From contig NZ_JAGYWA010000008.1 in the NCBI RefSeq assembly GCF_018383905.1, positions 124,001 through 188,000 on the forward strand: a stretch of DNA of 64,000 bases, written 5' to 3'. The notes beneath the pieces were generated by a model. It saw nothing but the letters and a program-made list of their open reading frames with translations. It had not been told where the DNA came from and ran no database searches. The position numbers and the translations under genes were made by a program. Positions 55,740 through 64,000 of the stretch are shown in pieces. This DNA comes from Flavobacterium branchiicola (lineage in GTDB: Bacteria > Bacteroidota > Bacteroidia > Flavobacteriales > Flavobacteriaceae). How positions within the stretch are numbered: position 1 is the first letter of the stretch; every line of letters begins with the position of its first letter.

Positions 55740-56507
55740 CTACCAGTCTTTTTCTGTTGGTTTAGGATTCCCTTTTACTTTTTGCGCGTTTACTTTATCC
55801 TGAATTTTCTTCTCTTCATTATTAACGGCATCTAGTAAATTCTGAACACGATCTTTTGATATTCCTCCGGGTTGTGGTTTTGGCTCTCCTTTATTGTCAG
55901 ACTTATCGTCTTTCTTAGGGTCATTTTTACCATCTTTTTTATCCTTGTCTTTATCGCCTTTATCGTCTTTTTTATCTTTATCCTTGTCTTTGTTTTTATC
56001 CTTGTCTTTGTCCTTATCTTTATTTTTATCCTTGTCTTTGTCTTTATCCTTGTTCTTGTCTTTTTTATCGTTTTTAGGAGGATTCTCTTTTAGCTTTTGT
56101 TTGGCCAACGCATAATTATAACGGGTTTCGTCATCAGTAGGATCATTTCTTAAGGCTTCTTTGTAAGCATTTACGGCTTGCGTATAATCTTTCTCTTTCA
56201 TGAAAACATTTCCTAAGTTGTGAAATGCTTTATGTTTTTCAGGTCTTGTTTTGGCATTTTTTATAGCATTCGCGTAAGCAAATTTAGCCTCAGAAACCTG
56301 ATTTTGTTTGTAGATACTATTTCCTAAATTATAAGAAGCAGTTGTTTTTTTTGGGAATTTGGATTGCGAAATTCTATAATTGGCTTCGGCATCAACAAAT
56401 TTATTCTGTTTATATTCTTCGTTCGCGTCAGGCAATGTTTTGTCTTTCTCCTGAGCAGAAACTGCTAAAGAAAACGTTAGTAAAATATAAAGAAGTAAAT
56501 TTTTCAT
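55740..56507 (-). CDS. batC: BatC-like TPR protein with Lys/Asp repeat tract
   Basis: 255 aa from the ATG at 56507 (MKNLLLYILLTFSLAVSA), which gives a signal peptide; the frame is open 27 codons further, but into a repeat. TPR repeats (about 25-140; EEYKQNKFVDAEANYRISQ, SYNLGNSIYKQNQVSEAKFAYANA, AFHNLGNVFMKEKDYTQAVNAYKEAL) are followed by a tract of about 70 residues made almost only of K, D and N (KDKDKDKDKNKDKDKDK repeats) and a polar end. BatC is the TPR partner of BatB. The tract is probably unstructured and its DNA is repetitive (about 55885-56085). Confidence 0.92.
   Translation of the reverse strand: MKNLLLYILLTFSLAVSAQEKDKTLPDANEEYKQNKFVDAEANYRISQSKFPKKTTASYNLGNSIYKQNQVSEAKFAYANAIKNAKTRPEKHKAFHNLGNVFMKEKDYTQAVNAYKEALRNDPTDDETRYNYALAKQKLKENPPKNDKKDKNKDKDKDKDKNKDKDKDKDKNKDKDKDKKDDKGDKDKDKKDGKNDPKKDDKSDNKGEPKPQPGGISKDRVQNLLDAVNNEEKKIQDKVNAQKVKGNPKPTEKDW
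55885..56085. repeat. Tandem low-complexity tract coding for (Lys-Asp)n in batC
   Basis: Repeated units of TTTATCCTTGTCTTTG, read on the minus strand as AAGGATAAA and AAAGACAAG, make an imperfect tandem array of about 200 bp. All repeats keep the frame. Its length may vary between strains. Confidence 0.8.
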
Positions 56508-56529
56508 TCTAATTTTTATTTTTTTGTTT

Positions 56530-56630
56530 GCCACGAATGTCACTAATTTACACGAATAAGGTTTATTTCTTTTATCTGAATTGTCCAAAACGAGGCAATT
56601 TTTTTTGTGTAAATTCGAGCAATTAGTGGC
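56530..56630. repeat. GCCACGAAT / ATTAGTGGC inverted repeat
   Basis: The GCCACGAATGTCACTAAT region at 56530 and the AATTAGTGGC end at 56630 are imperfect complements around about 50 bp. A relative, GCCACGAATTTCACAAATT, occurs at about 26815-26834. It lies in the batB-batC spacer. Confidence 0.6.
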
Positions 56631-56639
56631 TAACTTTTT

Positions 56640-57674
56640 TTATTTCTTTTCGTTAAATAAATTCAACTCTTTTATCCAGTTTGTTTTTCTTTCCAAAAGG
56701 AAAATATCTAAAAACAATAAAAGAAAAGCAAAACCAATGAACCATTGAAACTGCGATTGAAACTCGGCCATTTGCGTGGCTTCAAACTCTGTTTTCTGAA
56801 TATTGTTCAGGGCATTTTTTACATATTCTAAAACTTCTTTAGTATTTCCGCCGTAAACATAACCACCTTTGGTTGCTTTTGCAATAGCTTTTAATCCTTC
56901 CTGATTTAATTTTGTAATAACAATCGCTCCGTTTTGATCTTTTTGGTGGCTTTTTACTACGCCGTTTTCTTTTAACGGAATTGTTCCTCCCTTTTCAGTA
57001 CCAATACCAATTGTTATAATTTTCATTCCGATTTTATTGGCTTCTTCTGCAGCAACTGAAGCGCCTTCTGAATGATCTTCTCCATCAGAAATCAGAATTA
57101 ATAATTTACTTGTTTTACTTTTTTCATCAAAATAAGTCGAAGATAATCTAATAGCTTCATCAAGCGAAGTTCCTTGTGATGAAACCATATCCGGACTCAT
57201 ACTTTGCAGAAACATTTTTGCAACGCTGTAATCCGTAGTAATTGGCAATACAGGGAAAGCACTTCCGGCATAGGCTACAATTCCTATTCTGTCGCTTCCC
57301 AATTGATTAATAATTTGGGAAACCAGTTGTTTACTTTTTTCCAGACGGCTTGGTGCAACATCTTCGGCCAGCATACTTTTAGAAACATCGACAGCAAAAA
57401 CGATGTCAATACCTTCACGTTTTACTGTTTCCATTTTAGTTCCAATCTTCGGATTTACTAATCCGATAATTAAGCACAAAAGAGCTAAAAGCAGTACGGT
57501 TAATTTTAATACCGGTTTGAAAACAGAACGTTCCGGACTCAGTTTTTTTACCATTTCCAGATCCCCAAATTCACGTTGTTTTTTTCTTTTCCAATACATG
57601 TTGAAAAGGAAAATACATACCATGATTGGCAGTAAGAATAAAAGGTATAAATATTTTTTTTCGTCTAATTCCAT
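56640..57674 (-). CDS. batB: BatB-like VWA membrane protein
   Basis: 344 aa. Two N-terminal membrane helices (about 9-27, 54-73), a VWA domain (about 90-285) with a complete MIDAS (VFAVDVSKSMLAEDVAPSR, SSQGTSLDEAI, LILISDGEDHSEG), and a C-terminal membrane helix (about 310-328). BatA and BatB are close paralogues in this operon and are thought to form an envelope complex with the TPR partners. It follows batA by 144 bp of A+T-rich repeat DNA. Confidence 0.95.
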   Translation of the reverse strand: MELDEKKYLYLLFLLPIMVCIFLFNMYWKRKKQREFGDLEMVKKLSPERSVFKPVLKLTVLLLALLCLIIGLVNPKIGTKMETVKREGIDIVFAVDVSKSMLAEDVAPSRLEKSKQLVSQIINQLGSDRIGIVAYAGSAFPVLPITTDYSVAKMFLQSMSPDMVSSQGTSLDEAIRLSSTYFDEKSKTSKLLILISDGEDHSEGASVAAEEANKIGMKIITIGIGTEKGGTIPLKENGVVKSHQKDQNGAIVITKLNQEGLKAIAKATKGGYVYGGNTKEVLEYVKNALNNIQKTEFEATQMAEFQSQFQWFIGFAFLLLFLDIFLLERKTNWIKELNLFNEKK

Positions 57675-57818
57675 AAATATTTTAAAATTCCAATCCCTTA
57701 ATTTTGGTGATAAATTCCAAATTCCAAATTTTGTTGTTTACTAAAAGTTCAGTTTTAAATTCCAAAATCCAATTTGTTATTTGGTATTTTATTTTTGGTA
57801 TTTTTTGATTTTCCAAAA

Positions 57819-58820
57819 TCAAATGAAGCTTCTGTAAACCGTATTTCTTAAACCTACTTCCAATAATATTAAAAAGACTGCAATTAATGCAAAAGTTCTA
57901 TATTTTTCATCATAATCATAGAATTTCAATTCCTGAATTTCTGTTGTTTCCAGTTTATTGATCGAGTTGTAAATTTGAGCCAGCCTGTCGTTGCTTGTTG
58001 CTCTAAAATATGTCCCATCAGTTTTACGGGCAATACTCTTCATTAATTGCTCGTCGATCTCCACTTTTTGCATTTTAAACAAAAAGCCACCGTTTGGTCC
58101 GTATGCATATGGTGATTCCGCCATTCCGTTACTTCCCAATCCAATTGTATAAACTTTGATTCCGTATTGTTTTGCGATGTCTGCAGCTGTTTCCGGTTCA
58201 ATAAAACCGGCATTATTTACACCATCGGTTAGTAAAATAATAACCCTGCTTTTTGCTTTACTGTCCTTAAGTCTGTTTACCGCTGTTGCCAAACCCATAC
58301 CAATTCCGGTTCCGTCTTGTAAAGCGGTATCGTATTTAATCTCTTTTATGGCTTCCAGAATAATGGCTTTATCGCTTGTTACCGGTGTTTTTGTGTAGGC
58401 TTCTGAGGCATATAAAACTAAACCAATTCTGTCGTTTGGTCTTTCGGTAACGAAATCCCCAGCTACTCTTTTTAAAGCCTCCATACGGTTTGGTTTCAAA
58501 TCTTTTGCCAGCATACTTCCGGAAACGTCAATTGCCATTACAATATCGATTCCTTTTGTTGTTTTAGTCTGGTTACTAATGTCTACAGTTCTTGGTCTTG
58601 CTAAAGCAATAATTAAAGAACATAATGCAAGCACTCTAAAAACGTACAGACAAGGTTTTAGTTTTGTTAATAGTGATTCACTATTTTTAAAACCTGCGGT
58701 AGAACTCATTTTTAAAGTTGCTGATTGTTGGTTGCGTTTCCAGAAAAACCAACCAATTACGATTGGAATTAATAAAAACAACCAAAAAAATTCCGGATTT
58801 AAAAAAGTTATCTTACTCAT
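57819..58820 (-). CDS. batA: BatA-like VWA membrane protein
   Basis: 333 aa, with the same layout as BatB: N-terminal helices (about 9-27, 60-75), a VWA domain with the MIDAS VMAIDVSGSMLAKDLKPNR, DGTGIGMGLATAVNR and ILLTDGVNNAG, and a C-terminal helix (about 308-326). Its start ATG overlaps the stop of the upstream gene (TAATG), so translation is coupled. Together with DUF58 and MoxR it is part of the conserved MoxR-Bat system for envelope or oxidative stress. Confidence 0.95.
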   Translation of the reverse strand: MSKITFLNPEFFWLFLLIPIVIGWFFWKRNQQSATLKMSSTAGFKNSESLLTKLKPCLYVFRVLALCSLIIALARPRTVDISNQTKTTKGIDIVMAIDVSGSMLAKDLKPNRMEALKRVAGDFVTERPNDRIGLVLYASEAYTKTPVTSDKAIILEAIKEIKYDTALQDGTGIGMGLATAVNRLKDSKAKSRVIILLTDGVNNAGFIEPETAADIAKQYGIKVYTIGLGSNGMAESPYAYGPNGGFLFKMQKVEIDEQLMKSIARKTDGTYFRATSNDRLAQIYNSINKLETTEIQELKFYDYDEKYRTFALIAVFLILLEVGLRNTVYRSFI

Positions 58821-60454
58821 TAGTTACTTGCTTTTCTAAGTTCAACAGAATTTAAAATTCGGGTTGTGATTTCGTTAGCATACGTATCGCCTTCTTCGTG
58901 CATAATTGTAATTTGCTGAAGCCCCTGATCTTGTTTGAAAAGCAAAATTTCGTAATATGCTTTTATACTTGTTTTGTCTACAGGATTTAATACCGTCATT
59001 GTTCCATAACCTTTTAATCCCTGAACACCCTGATTGGTTTGAAAATCTTCTTGTTTTACGATGATATTCTGGCCTCCCTGTGCTTCAATTACTTTTAAAG
59101 ATCCTTCTAAAGCTTTTGCTAAATCAAGTTCAACAGGATTTTTGAATGTGCTGGTAGAAACCGTTACTAAAAAGTTGTCGATCATACTTCCGTAAGCAAA
59201 AAGCTGCATCTCTTTAAGCAATGCCATTGTTTCTTTTGGTAATGTTTTTTGAGCATCCATGCGTTTTAGAACCTTTGGCGTTTCGATTAAAACACCAGGA
59301 TTTCCGTACTCACTTTTCACCCATTCGCCTTCCAGTAATTCTTTAGAAGGATGACCAATAATGTTGTCTTTTACATAAGTAAAACCTTTTGTGGCAATAA
59401 AAAATGTTGTAGTTGTAAACAATAAAAAGACAACCGTTCCTACTGCAATTGCGATCCGCTTGTTACGTTTTTTAAGCAATTGTAGTTTGATTTGTTTTTG
59501 TCTTTGTGCTTCGTTCAATAACTGATCTTCTTCTTCAACAGATACTTCGGTTGGAATTGCGTTGTCCAGCGTTAAAATTACTTTTTGAATTTTATTTCTG
59601 TCTTCGGTAATTTCAAAATCAAGTGGTTTTGATTTAGCAAATTTTACTAAATCGGCCTGACGTAAAACACGTTCCAGATTCTCAACGGTTTCCGGAGTTA
59701 GCGTCATTTTCTTTTTAGTAGACGCAGTTCTGATGGCCTGAATTAATTCAGAAGTCGTACTTTCCATAGCTGGAATGTGAATCGCTTCTTCAATATAATT
59801 TCTTGCAATATCGGTAAGTTCACTATAATATTCTTTGATTTCGCCTTTTTGAACAAGCTCTTTTTGTTCCAGATTGTTCAATAAACCAGTAGCTTTTTCG
59901 ATTGGGGTTTTATAAACTTCTTCCTCAATTTTTTTAAGTTGACGTTTTTTAACATACCAATAAACAAAAACTCCAATTCCGATAATTAAAGCTAGAACCA
60001 AAATGTATTTCCACCAGTCACCAATGCCACCATCAACTGTAGAAATGTCTTTGATATCGTACATTTTCTGCTGAAGTGTATCTACTTTTACGCTTGCAAC
60101 TTCAACTTTAATAGAATCAGATAAAAAAGGTTTTTTGTCAATTAAAATCTGAACAGCCGGAATAGTATATTTTCCCGAATCAAATTGCGTTAAACCATAT
60201 TTTTTGATTAGTTCGTACGTGTCATTTTTCTTAACAGTATCAATTGGATAAGATTGAATTACTTCTAAAGGACCAATAGTTTTTAGCTTAGGAAAAACAA
60301 CTTTAGATTTTGAACTCACCACCGTTTTCAGCGTGAGCTTAAACTCAGCACCGATTTTGTTTTTTGTAGTATCAATGCTTGTTTCAACTTGTTTGCTTTG
60401 AGCAAAAACAGTTGAAGTAAGTAAAAATAAAAATATGTAAAATTTTAATTTCAT
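58820..60454 (-). CDS. Bat-operon membrane protein, BatD/DUF4381-like
   Basis: 544 aa. A signal peptide (MKLKFYIFLFLLTSTVFA) is followed by a beta-sandwich domain (about 20-125), a membrane helix (about 150-168; WWKYILVLALIIGIGVFVYWYV), a helical cytoplasmic part with DUF4381-style pattern (PIEKATGLLNNLEQKELVQKGEIKEYYSELTDIARNYIEE), and a second membrane helix (about 345-363). An extra C-terminal domain follows. It occupies the place of the DUF4381 gene in Bat operons, between DUF58 and batA. Confidence 0.85.
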   Translation of the reverse strand: MKLKFYIFLFLLTSTVFAQSKQVETSIDTTKNKIGAEFKLTLKTVVSSKSKVVFPKLKTIGPLEVIQSYPIDTVKKNDTYELIKKYGLTQFDSGKYTIPAVQILIDKKPFLSDSIKVEVASVKVDTLQQKMYDIKDISTVDGGIGDWWKYILVLALIIGIGVFVYWYVKKRQLKKIEEEVYKTPIEKATGLLNNLEQKELVQKGEIKEYYSELTDIARNYIEEAIHIPAMESTTSELIQAIRTASTKKKMTLTPETVENLERVLRQADLVKFAKSKPLDFEITEDRNKIQKVILTLDNAIPTEVSVEEEDQLLNEAQRQKQIKLQLLKKRNKRIAIAVGTVVFLLFTTTTFFIATKGFTYVKDNIIGHPSKELLEGEWVKSEYGNPGVLIETPKVLKRMDAQKTLPKETMALLKEMQLFAYGSMIDNFLVTVSTSTFKNPVELDLAKALEGSLKVIEAQGGQNIIVKQEDFQTNQGVQGLKGYGTMTVLNPVDKTSIKAYYEILLFKQDQGLQQITIMHEEGDTYANEITTRILNSVELRKASN

Positions 60455-60611
60455 TTGATTTTTAATTTCAGATGTTGGTCTAAAATGAATGCTTAAAAAT
60501 GGAACACGGATGACACAGATTTAAACGGATTTTTTTGATGATACTTTTATTCTTCAATCTTATTTAAGAAGCTAATTTTCTAATAATCTAAGAAGTCTAA
60601 AGTATCTAAAA

Positions 60612-61475
60612 TTATCTTGATTTGAAATAGCCCAATAATTTTGTTACGTAATTTTCGTCAACCCTTGTGTTTACGACACCAGCACCAGATTTACGAAATG
60701 TATCCTGAAAATAATGTAATCTTTCCTGATAATGTTTTTCGTAATTCATTCGAACCGTTTTTGAACCGGTATCTACCAGTTGTGTTTTTCCGGTTTCGGC
60801 ATCAAGCATGGTTACCATACCTAAATTTGGAATTTTTTCTTCGCGAATATCATAAACGCGAACTCCGGTAAGGTCATGTTTTTTTGAAGCAATTTTTAAA
60901 GTTTGCTCATAATTATCAGACATAAAATCTGAAATCATAAAAACGATGGCTTTCTTTTTTTGAGTTCCCGACAAGAATTTCAAAGCCTGAGCAACATCTG
61001 TTTTGTGGCTCTTTGGTTCAAATTCTATTAATTCGCGTATGATTCTTAAAACGTGGGAACGACCTTTTTTTGGCGGAATATACAATTCTACATTATCTGA
61101 GAATAATATCAAACCAATCTTGTCATTATTTTGTGTAGCCGAAAAAGCCATCGTTGCGGCAATTTCCGTTACGATGTCTTTTTTAAATTGTGTTTTTGAA
61201 CCAAAACCTTCAGAACCCGAAATATCAACCATTAAAACCATGGTCAATTCTCGTTCTTCTTCAAATACTTTAACGTGAGCCTCGTTGTAGCGTGCGGTTA
61301 CATTCCAATCGATATTACGAATATCATCTCCGTATTGGTATTGACGTACCTCGCTAAACGTCATTCCTCGTCCTTTAAATGAAGAGTGGTATTCTCCCGA
61401 AAAGATATGATTGCTCAGTCTTTTGGTTTTGATTTCTATTTTCCGTACTTTTTTTAAAAGCTCTTTTGTATCCAT
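60612..61475 (-). CDS. DUF58 domain protein
   Basis: 287 aa. An N-terminal region (IKTKRLSNHIFSGEYHSSFKGRGMTFSEVRQYQYGDDIRNIDWNVTAR) carries the DUF58 hallmark DDIRNIDWNVTAR. The C-terminal part is VWA-like, with VLMVDISGSEGFG and VFMISDFMSDNY, so the MIDAS is present in altered form. DUF58 proteins sit beside MoxR ATPases and may be their substrates. It lies 88 bp after the MoxR gene with a TAGGCTT-word repeat in between. Confidence 0.94.
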   Translation of the reverse strand: MDTKELLKKVRKIEIKTKRLSNHIFSGEYHSSFKGRGMTFSEVRQYQYGDDIRNIDWNVTARYNEAHVKVFEEERELTMVLMVDISGSEGFGSKTQFKKDIVTEIAATMAFSATQNNDKIGLILFSDNVELYIPPKKGRSHVLRIIRELIEFEPKSHKTDVAQALKFLSGTQKKKAIVFMISDFMSDNYEQTLKIASKKHDLTGVRVYDIREEKIPNLGMVTMLDAETGKTQLVDTGSKTVRMNYEKHYQERLHYFQDTFRKSGAGVVNTRVDENYVTKLLGYFKSR

Positions 61476-61489
61476 TTTTTTTGAGGCTA

Positions 61490-61563
61490 TAGGCTTTATG
61501 CTATAGGCTCTAGGCGATAACTAAGGCTTGTGCCTATTGCCTAAAGCTTACTGCTTAAAGCTT
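61490..61563. repeat. TAGGC / GCTTAAAGC word repeats (MoxR-DUF58 spacer)
   Basis: Words CTATAGGCTTTATGCTATAGG, CTATTGCCTAAAGCTTACTG and GCTTAAAGCTTTT (broken here into parts) match the style and partly the exact words of the yicC-gmk spacer at 25727-25857. Confidence 0.65.
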
Positions 61564-62568
61564 TTAAGGTACTTCAATCTCGTTTACGATTTTGTTGATA
61601 ATGTCTACAGAAGTAATGTTTTCAGCTTCAGCTTCGTAAGTGATCCCGATTCTGTGACGTAACACATCGTGTACAACTGCACGAACATCTTCCGGAATTA
61701 CATATCCACGACGTTTGATGAAAGCATAACATTTTGCAGCGTTTGCTAAGTTGATACTTCCACGAGGAGAAGCCCCAAAACTAATAAGCGGTTTTAAGTC
61801 TGCTAATTTATATTTCTCCGGATAGCGAGTTGCGAATATAATATCTAAAATATATTTTTCGATTTTTTCATCCATATAAACTTCACGAACTGCTTCTTGT
61901 GCACGTAAAATTTGCTCCACTGAAACTACCGGATTTACTTTTTCGTAAGATCCTTTTAAGTTTTGACGAATTACAAAACGCTCTTCATCGATTTTTGGAT
62001 AATCAATTACAGTTTTAAGCATAAAACGGTCAACCTGAGCTTCAGGAAGTTGGTAGGTTCCTTCTTGTTCAACAGGATTTTGAGTTGCAAGAACTAAAAA
62101 CGGACGGTCTAATTTGAAAGTAGTGTCGCCAATAGTAACTTGTTTTTCCTGCATCGCCTCTAATAAAGCAGATTGAACCTTTGCCGGAGCACGGTTAATC
62201 TCATCAGCAAGTACGAAATTGGCAAAAACAGGCCCTTTTTTTATAGAAAACTCGTTTTGCTTAATGTTATAAATCATCGTACCCACAACATCGGCAGGTA
62301 ATAAATCGGGTGTAAACTGAATACGGCTGAAAGAACCCTGCACAGCCTGAGACAAAGTATTTATGGCTAAAGTCTTGGCAAGACCAGGTACACCTTCAAG
62401 TAAAATATGCCCTTGTCCTAAAAGTCCAATTAATAAACGCTCGACCATATGTTTCTGGCCCACAATGACTTTGTTCATTTCCATTGTAAGAAGGTCTATA
62501 AAAGCACTTTCTCTTTCAATTTTTTCATTAATCGCTCTAATGTCTAAAGTCGTTGTATTTTCTTCCAT
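61564..62568 (-). CDS. MoxR family AAA+ ATPase
   Basis: 334 aa. Walker A GVPGLAKTLAIN (about 58-69), Walker B FVLADEINRAP, sensor 1 LATQNPVEQEGTYQLPEAQ and arginine-finger region DRFMLK are all intact, with a C-terminal lid (SFGASPRGSINLANAAK). MoxR ATPases act as chaperones that help insert metals or assemble VWA-domain proteins. It is the first gene of the Bat operon and is divergent from the aldo/keto reductase gene across 212 bp. Confidence 0.96.
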   Translation of the reverse strand: MEENTTTLDIRAINEKIERESAFIDLLTMEMNKVIVGQKHMVERLLIGLLGQGHILLEGVPGLAKTLAINTLSQAVQGSFSRIQFTPDLLPADVVGTMIYNIKQNEFSIKKGPVFANFVLADEINRAPAKVQSALLEAMQEKQVTIGDTTFKLDRPFLVLATQNPVEQEGTYQLPEAQVDRFMLKTVIDYPKIDEERFVIRQNLKGSYEKVNPVVSVEQILRAQEAVREVYMDEKIEKYILDIIFATRYPEKYKLADLKPLISFGASPRGSINLANAAKCYAFIKRRGYVIPEDVRAVVHDVLRHRIGITYEAEAENITSVDIINKIVNEIEVP

Positions 62569-62780
62569 ATAAATATTTTTAGAACCTTGATTTTTATGTC
62601 TTAATTTTGAGAGTGCAAATTCAATATTTTTTGAGAAGTAAGATGTTAAAGAATGGTTAAAACTTCGACCAATGACTTAATTTTAAGGACGAATTGTGAA
62701 TCTATTTTTATATTTTTAAGAACTTTGGTGATTATGCTGTAGAAAAGCATATTTATTACCTTAAATAACACAATATAACC
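62569..62780. other. Divergent spacer of the Bat operon and aldo/keto reductase
   Basis: 212 bp. No strong TAnnTTTG box at the expected distance to either start was recognised; a TAATTTTG on the + strand near 62600 is distant from its gene. Both promoters must lie here, but they are not clear from motif reading. Confidence 0.4.
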
Positions 62781-63653
62781 ATGAGCAAGACAACATTATC
62801 GCCTATTATTTCGGGTACTATGAATTGGGGTGTCTGGGACAAAAATTTGACGCCAAAAGAAATGGAAAGTATGATACAGGTTTGTATCGAAAACAAAATC
62901 ACCACTTTTGATCACGCCGATATTTACGGAGATTATACTACCGAAGCCGATTTTGGGAAGGCATTTAAAGCCAGTAAAATTTCAAGAGAAAAATTACAGT
63001 TAATTACAAAATGCGGAATTCAGATGATTGCTGAAGGTCGCAAAAATAAGATTAAACATTACGATTATTCTAGAGAGTACATCATCTGGTCTGTTGAAGA
63101 ATCATTAAAAAAACTCAAAACAGATTATGTCGATGTATTTTTATTACATAGACCAAGCCCATTAATGCAGGCTGACGAAATTGCAGAAGCAGTTGAGAAA
63201 TTAAAAGCAGAAGGAAAAATTGTTGATTTTGGACTTTCAAATTTCACCAGCTCTCAAACGGAACTAATTCGTCAGAAAACTGAAGTAAGTTTTAACCAGG
63301 TGCAGTTTTCTGCAACTCATTATGAAGCGATGACTGATGGAAGTTTAGATTATATGCAAACACACGGAATTCGTCCGTTATCATGGAATCCGCTTGGAAC
63401 AGTTTTTAGAGAAGATACCAAAAAAACACGTCGTTTAAAAAAATTACTTGCCGAGTTAATGCATAAGTACGGATACGGTTCTGATACTCTTTTGTTAGCT
63501 TGGATTTTAAAACATCCGGCAGGTGTAATCCCGATTGCAGGAACGGTTAACATTGCAAGAATTCAGGCTTTAATGAAAGCGGTTGAACTGGAAATGGATA
63601 AAGAAGACTGGTTTGCCATCTGGACAGAAAGTATGGGCGACGATGTGCCTTAA
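62781..63653 (+). CDS. Aldo/keto reductase
   Basis: 290 aa. An NADPH-dependent carbonyl reductase with a TIM barrel: FDHADIYGDYTTEADFGKAF holds the catalytic Asp and Tyr, KLQLITKCGIQ the catalytic Lys, DYVDVFLLHRPSPL the His region, and FGLSNFTSSQ the strand after. The C-terminal cofactor site reads VIPIAGTVNIARI. This is the YdhF-like branch. Substrate is not known. It is the first of at least two genes; the GNAT starts 17 bp later. Confidence 0.93.
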   Translation: MSKTTLSPIISGTMNWGVWDKNLTPKEMESMIQVCIENKITTFDHADIYGDYTTEADFGKAFKASKISREKLQLITKCGIQMIAEGRKNKIKHYDYSREYIIWSVEESLKKLKTDYVDVFLLHRPSPLMQADEIAEAVEKLKAEGKIVDFGLSNFTSSQTELIRQKTEVSFNQVQFSATHYEAMTDGSLDYMQTHGIRPLSWNPLGTVFREDTKKTRRLKKLLAELMHKYGYGSDTLLLAWILKHPAGVIPIAGTVNIARIQALMKAVELEMDKEDWFAIWTESMGDDVP

Positions 63654-63670
63654 ATAAAGTATTCTGAAAA

Positions 63671-64000
63671 ATGATACATCTGGAAAAATTTGAGAAAAAG
63701 TTTTATTCTGAATTAATTAATTCTGTCAAAAGTGCAAAAGATTTAATGCAATTTGGCGGGCCGGAATTTACTTTCCCATTAACGGAAGAGCAAATAGATA
63801 AAACACTTTCTGATGAAAATAGAATTGCTTTTAGGGTTGCAAATACCTCTAATGGAAATACTATAGGACATTGCCAAATTTATTTTAAAGATGATTCTGC
63901 AAAATTAGGCCGAATTCTGATTATCGATGAAAACCAGAGAGGAAAAGGAATTGGGGGGCAAATGGTGATTTTATTGCTGAATTTTATTTTTGAAAACAGG
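63671..64000 (+). CDS. GNAT family acetyltransferase, partial (3' end cut by window edge)
   Basis: 110 codons are visible, starting MIHLEKFEKKFYSELINSV and running off the right edge in frame. The GNAT acetyl-CoA motif is visible near the end (DENQRGKGIGGQMV, the Q/RxxGxG/A pattern), and FRVANTSNGNTIGHCQIYF forms strands before it. The fold is clear but the substrate is not. It is 17 bp after the aldo/keto reductase gene and probably cotranscribed. Confidence 0.9.
   Translation, partial: MIHLEKFEKKFYSELINSVKSAKDLMQFGGPEFTFPLTEEQIDKTLSDENRIAFRVANTSNGNTIGHCQIYFKDDSAKLGRILIIDENQRGKGIGGQMVILLLNFIFENR

Noticed and set aside
1..64000. CRISPR array, tRNA, rRNA, integrase, transposase or prophage
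   Set aside because: No regularly spaced direct repeats with spacers, no RNA gene pattern and no mobility gene were recognised. The repeats seen are inverted or degenerate.

Overview
The window is chromosomal DNA from a member of the Bacteroidota, most likely Flavobacterium or a close relative. The evidence is the A+T-rich coding style, promoters of the Bacteroidota type (TTTG - about 19 bp - TAnnTTTG) ahead of many genes, a BACON-GH5 lipoprotein inside a polysaccharide utilisation locus, a full MoxR/Bat operon, a TonB receptor with a carboxypeptidase-regulatory-like N-terminal domain, and little use of Shine-Dalgarno sequences. No rRNA, tRNA, CRISPR array, transposase or prophage gene was seen. 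The first gene (GH3) and the last gene (GNAT) are cut by the window edges.

Layout. 1-8505: the distal part of a glycan locus (GH3, BACON-GH5, a CE20-like esterase, GH43, GH95), a set that resembles xyloglucan utilisation loci. 8814-17387: housekeeping and small genes (cvpA, two unknown proteins, pheS, an unknown protein, gpsA, yqhD-type reductase, a divergent DJ-1/LysR pair, a PKD lipoprotein). 17480-24285: an eight-gene NAD/ADP-ribose block of one NrtR-type regulator followed by prs-like, DraG-like, NADAR, kptA, metallophosphatase, a second DraG-like and NAMPT genes. 24462-26718: yicC-gmk-nadD, reading the other way. 26923-34858: small redox, DinB, RlpA and membrane proteins, a TonB receptor, pgi, and a lipocalin-like/SDR pair. 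34956-37822: an AraC regulator, a small-protein/GNAT pair that looks like a toxin-antitoxin unit, and two unknown proteins. 37876-43688: DUF3108-tryptophan dioxygenase-M23 peptidase, a candidate small RNA, and hppD/hmgA for tyrosine catabolism. 44006-50388: patatin-BamA phospholipase, uvrC, a lipoprotein, an aspartoacylase-like protein and a formyl-THF cyclo-ligase. 50785-62568: a VWA lipoprotein and the Bat operon. 62781-64000: an aldo/keto reductase and a partial GNAT.

The most interesting region is 17480-24285. The genes join into a plausible cycle. Two ADP-ribosylglycohydrolases and a NADAR protein would free ADP-ribose from modified protein or nucleic acid. KptA uses NAD to remove RNA 2'-phosphates and releases nicotinamide plus a cyclic ADP-ribose phosphate. 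A phosphatase could act next. The prs-like and NAMPT-like enzymes would then rebuild NMN, or possibly NAD directly as in the phage NARP1 (Adps/Namat) pathway. Two 21-bp palindromes with identical TTTGCGT/ACGCAAA half-sites lie between the regulator and the prs-like gene. Their centres are 52 bp apart and one covers the promoter -7 box, so they are strong candidates for NrtR operators.

The intergenic DNA is unusually rich in dispersed inverted repeats: TGTTCC/GGAACA and GCTCC/GGAGC palindromes, a 104-bp element with perfect 30-bp ends, a composite element with a UUCG hairpin, and several degenerate word-like repeat families. Gene products are named from sequence patterns and recalled family knowledge only; no database search was run.
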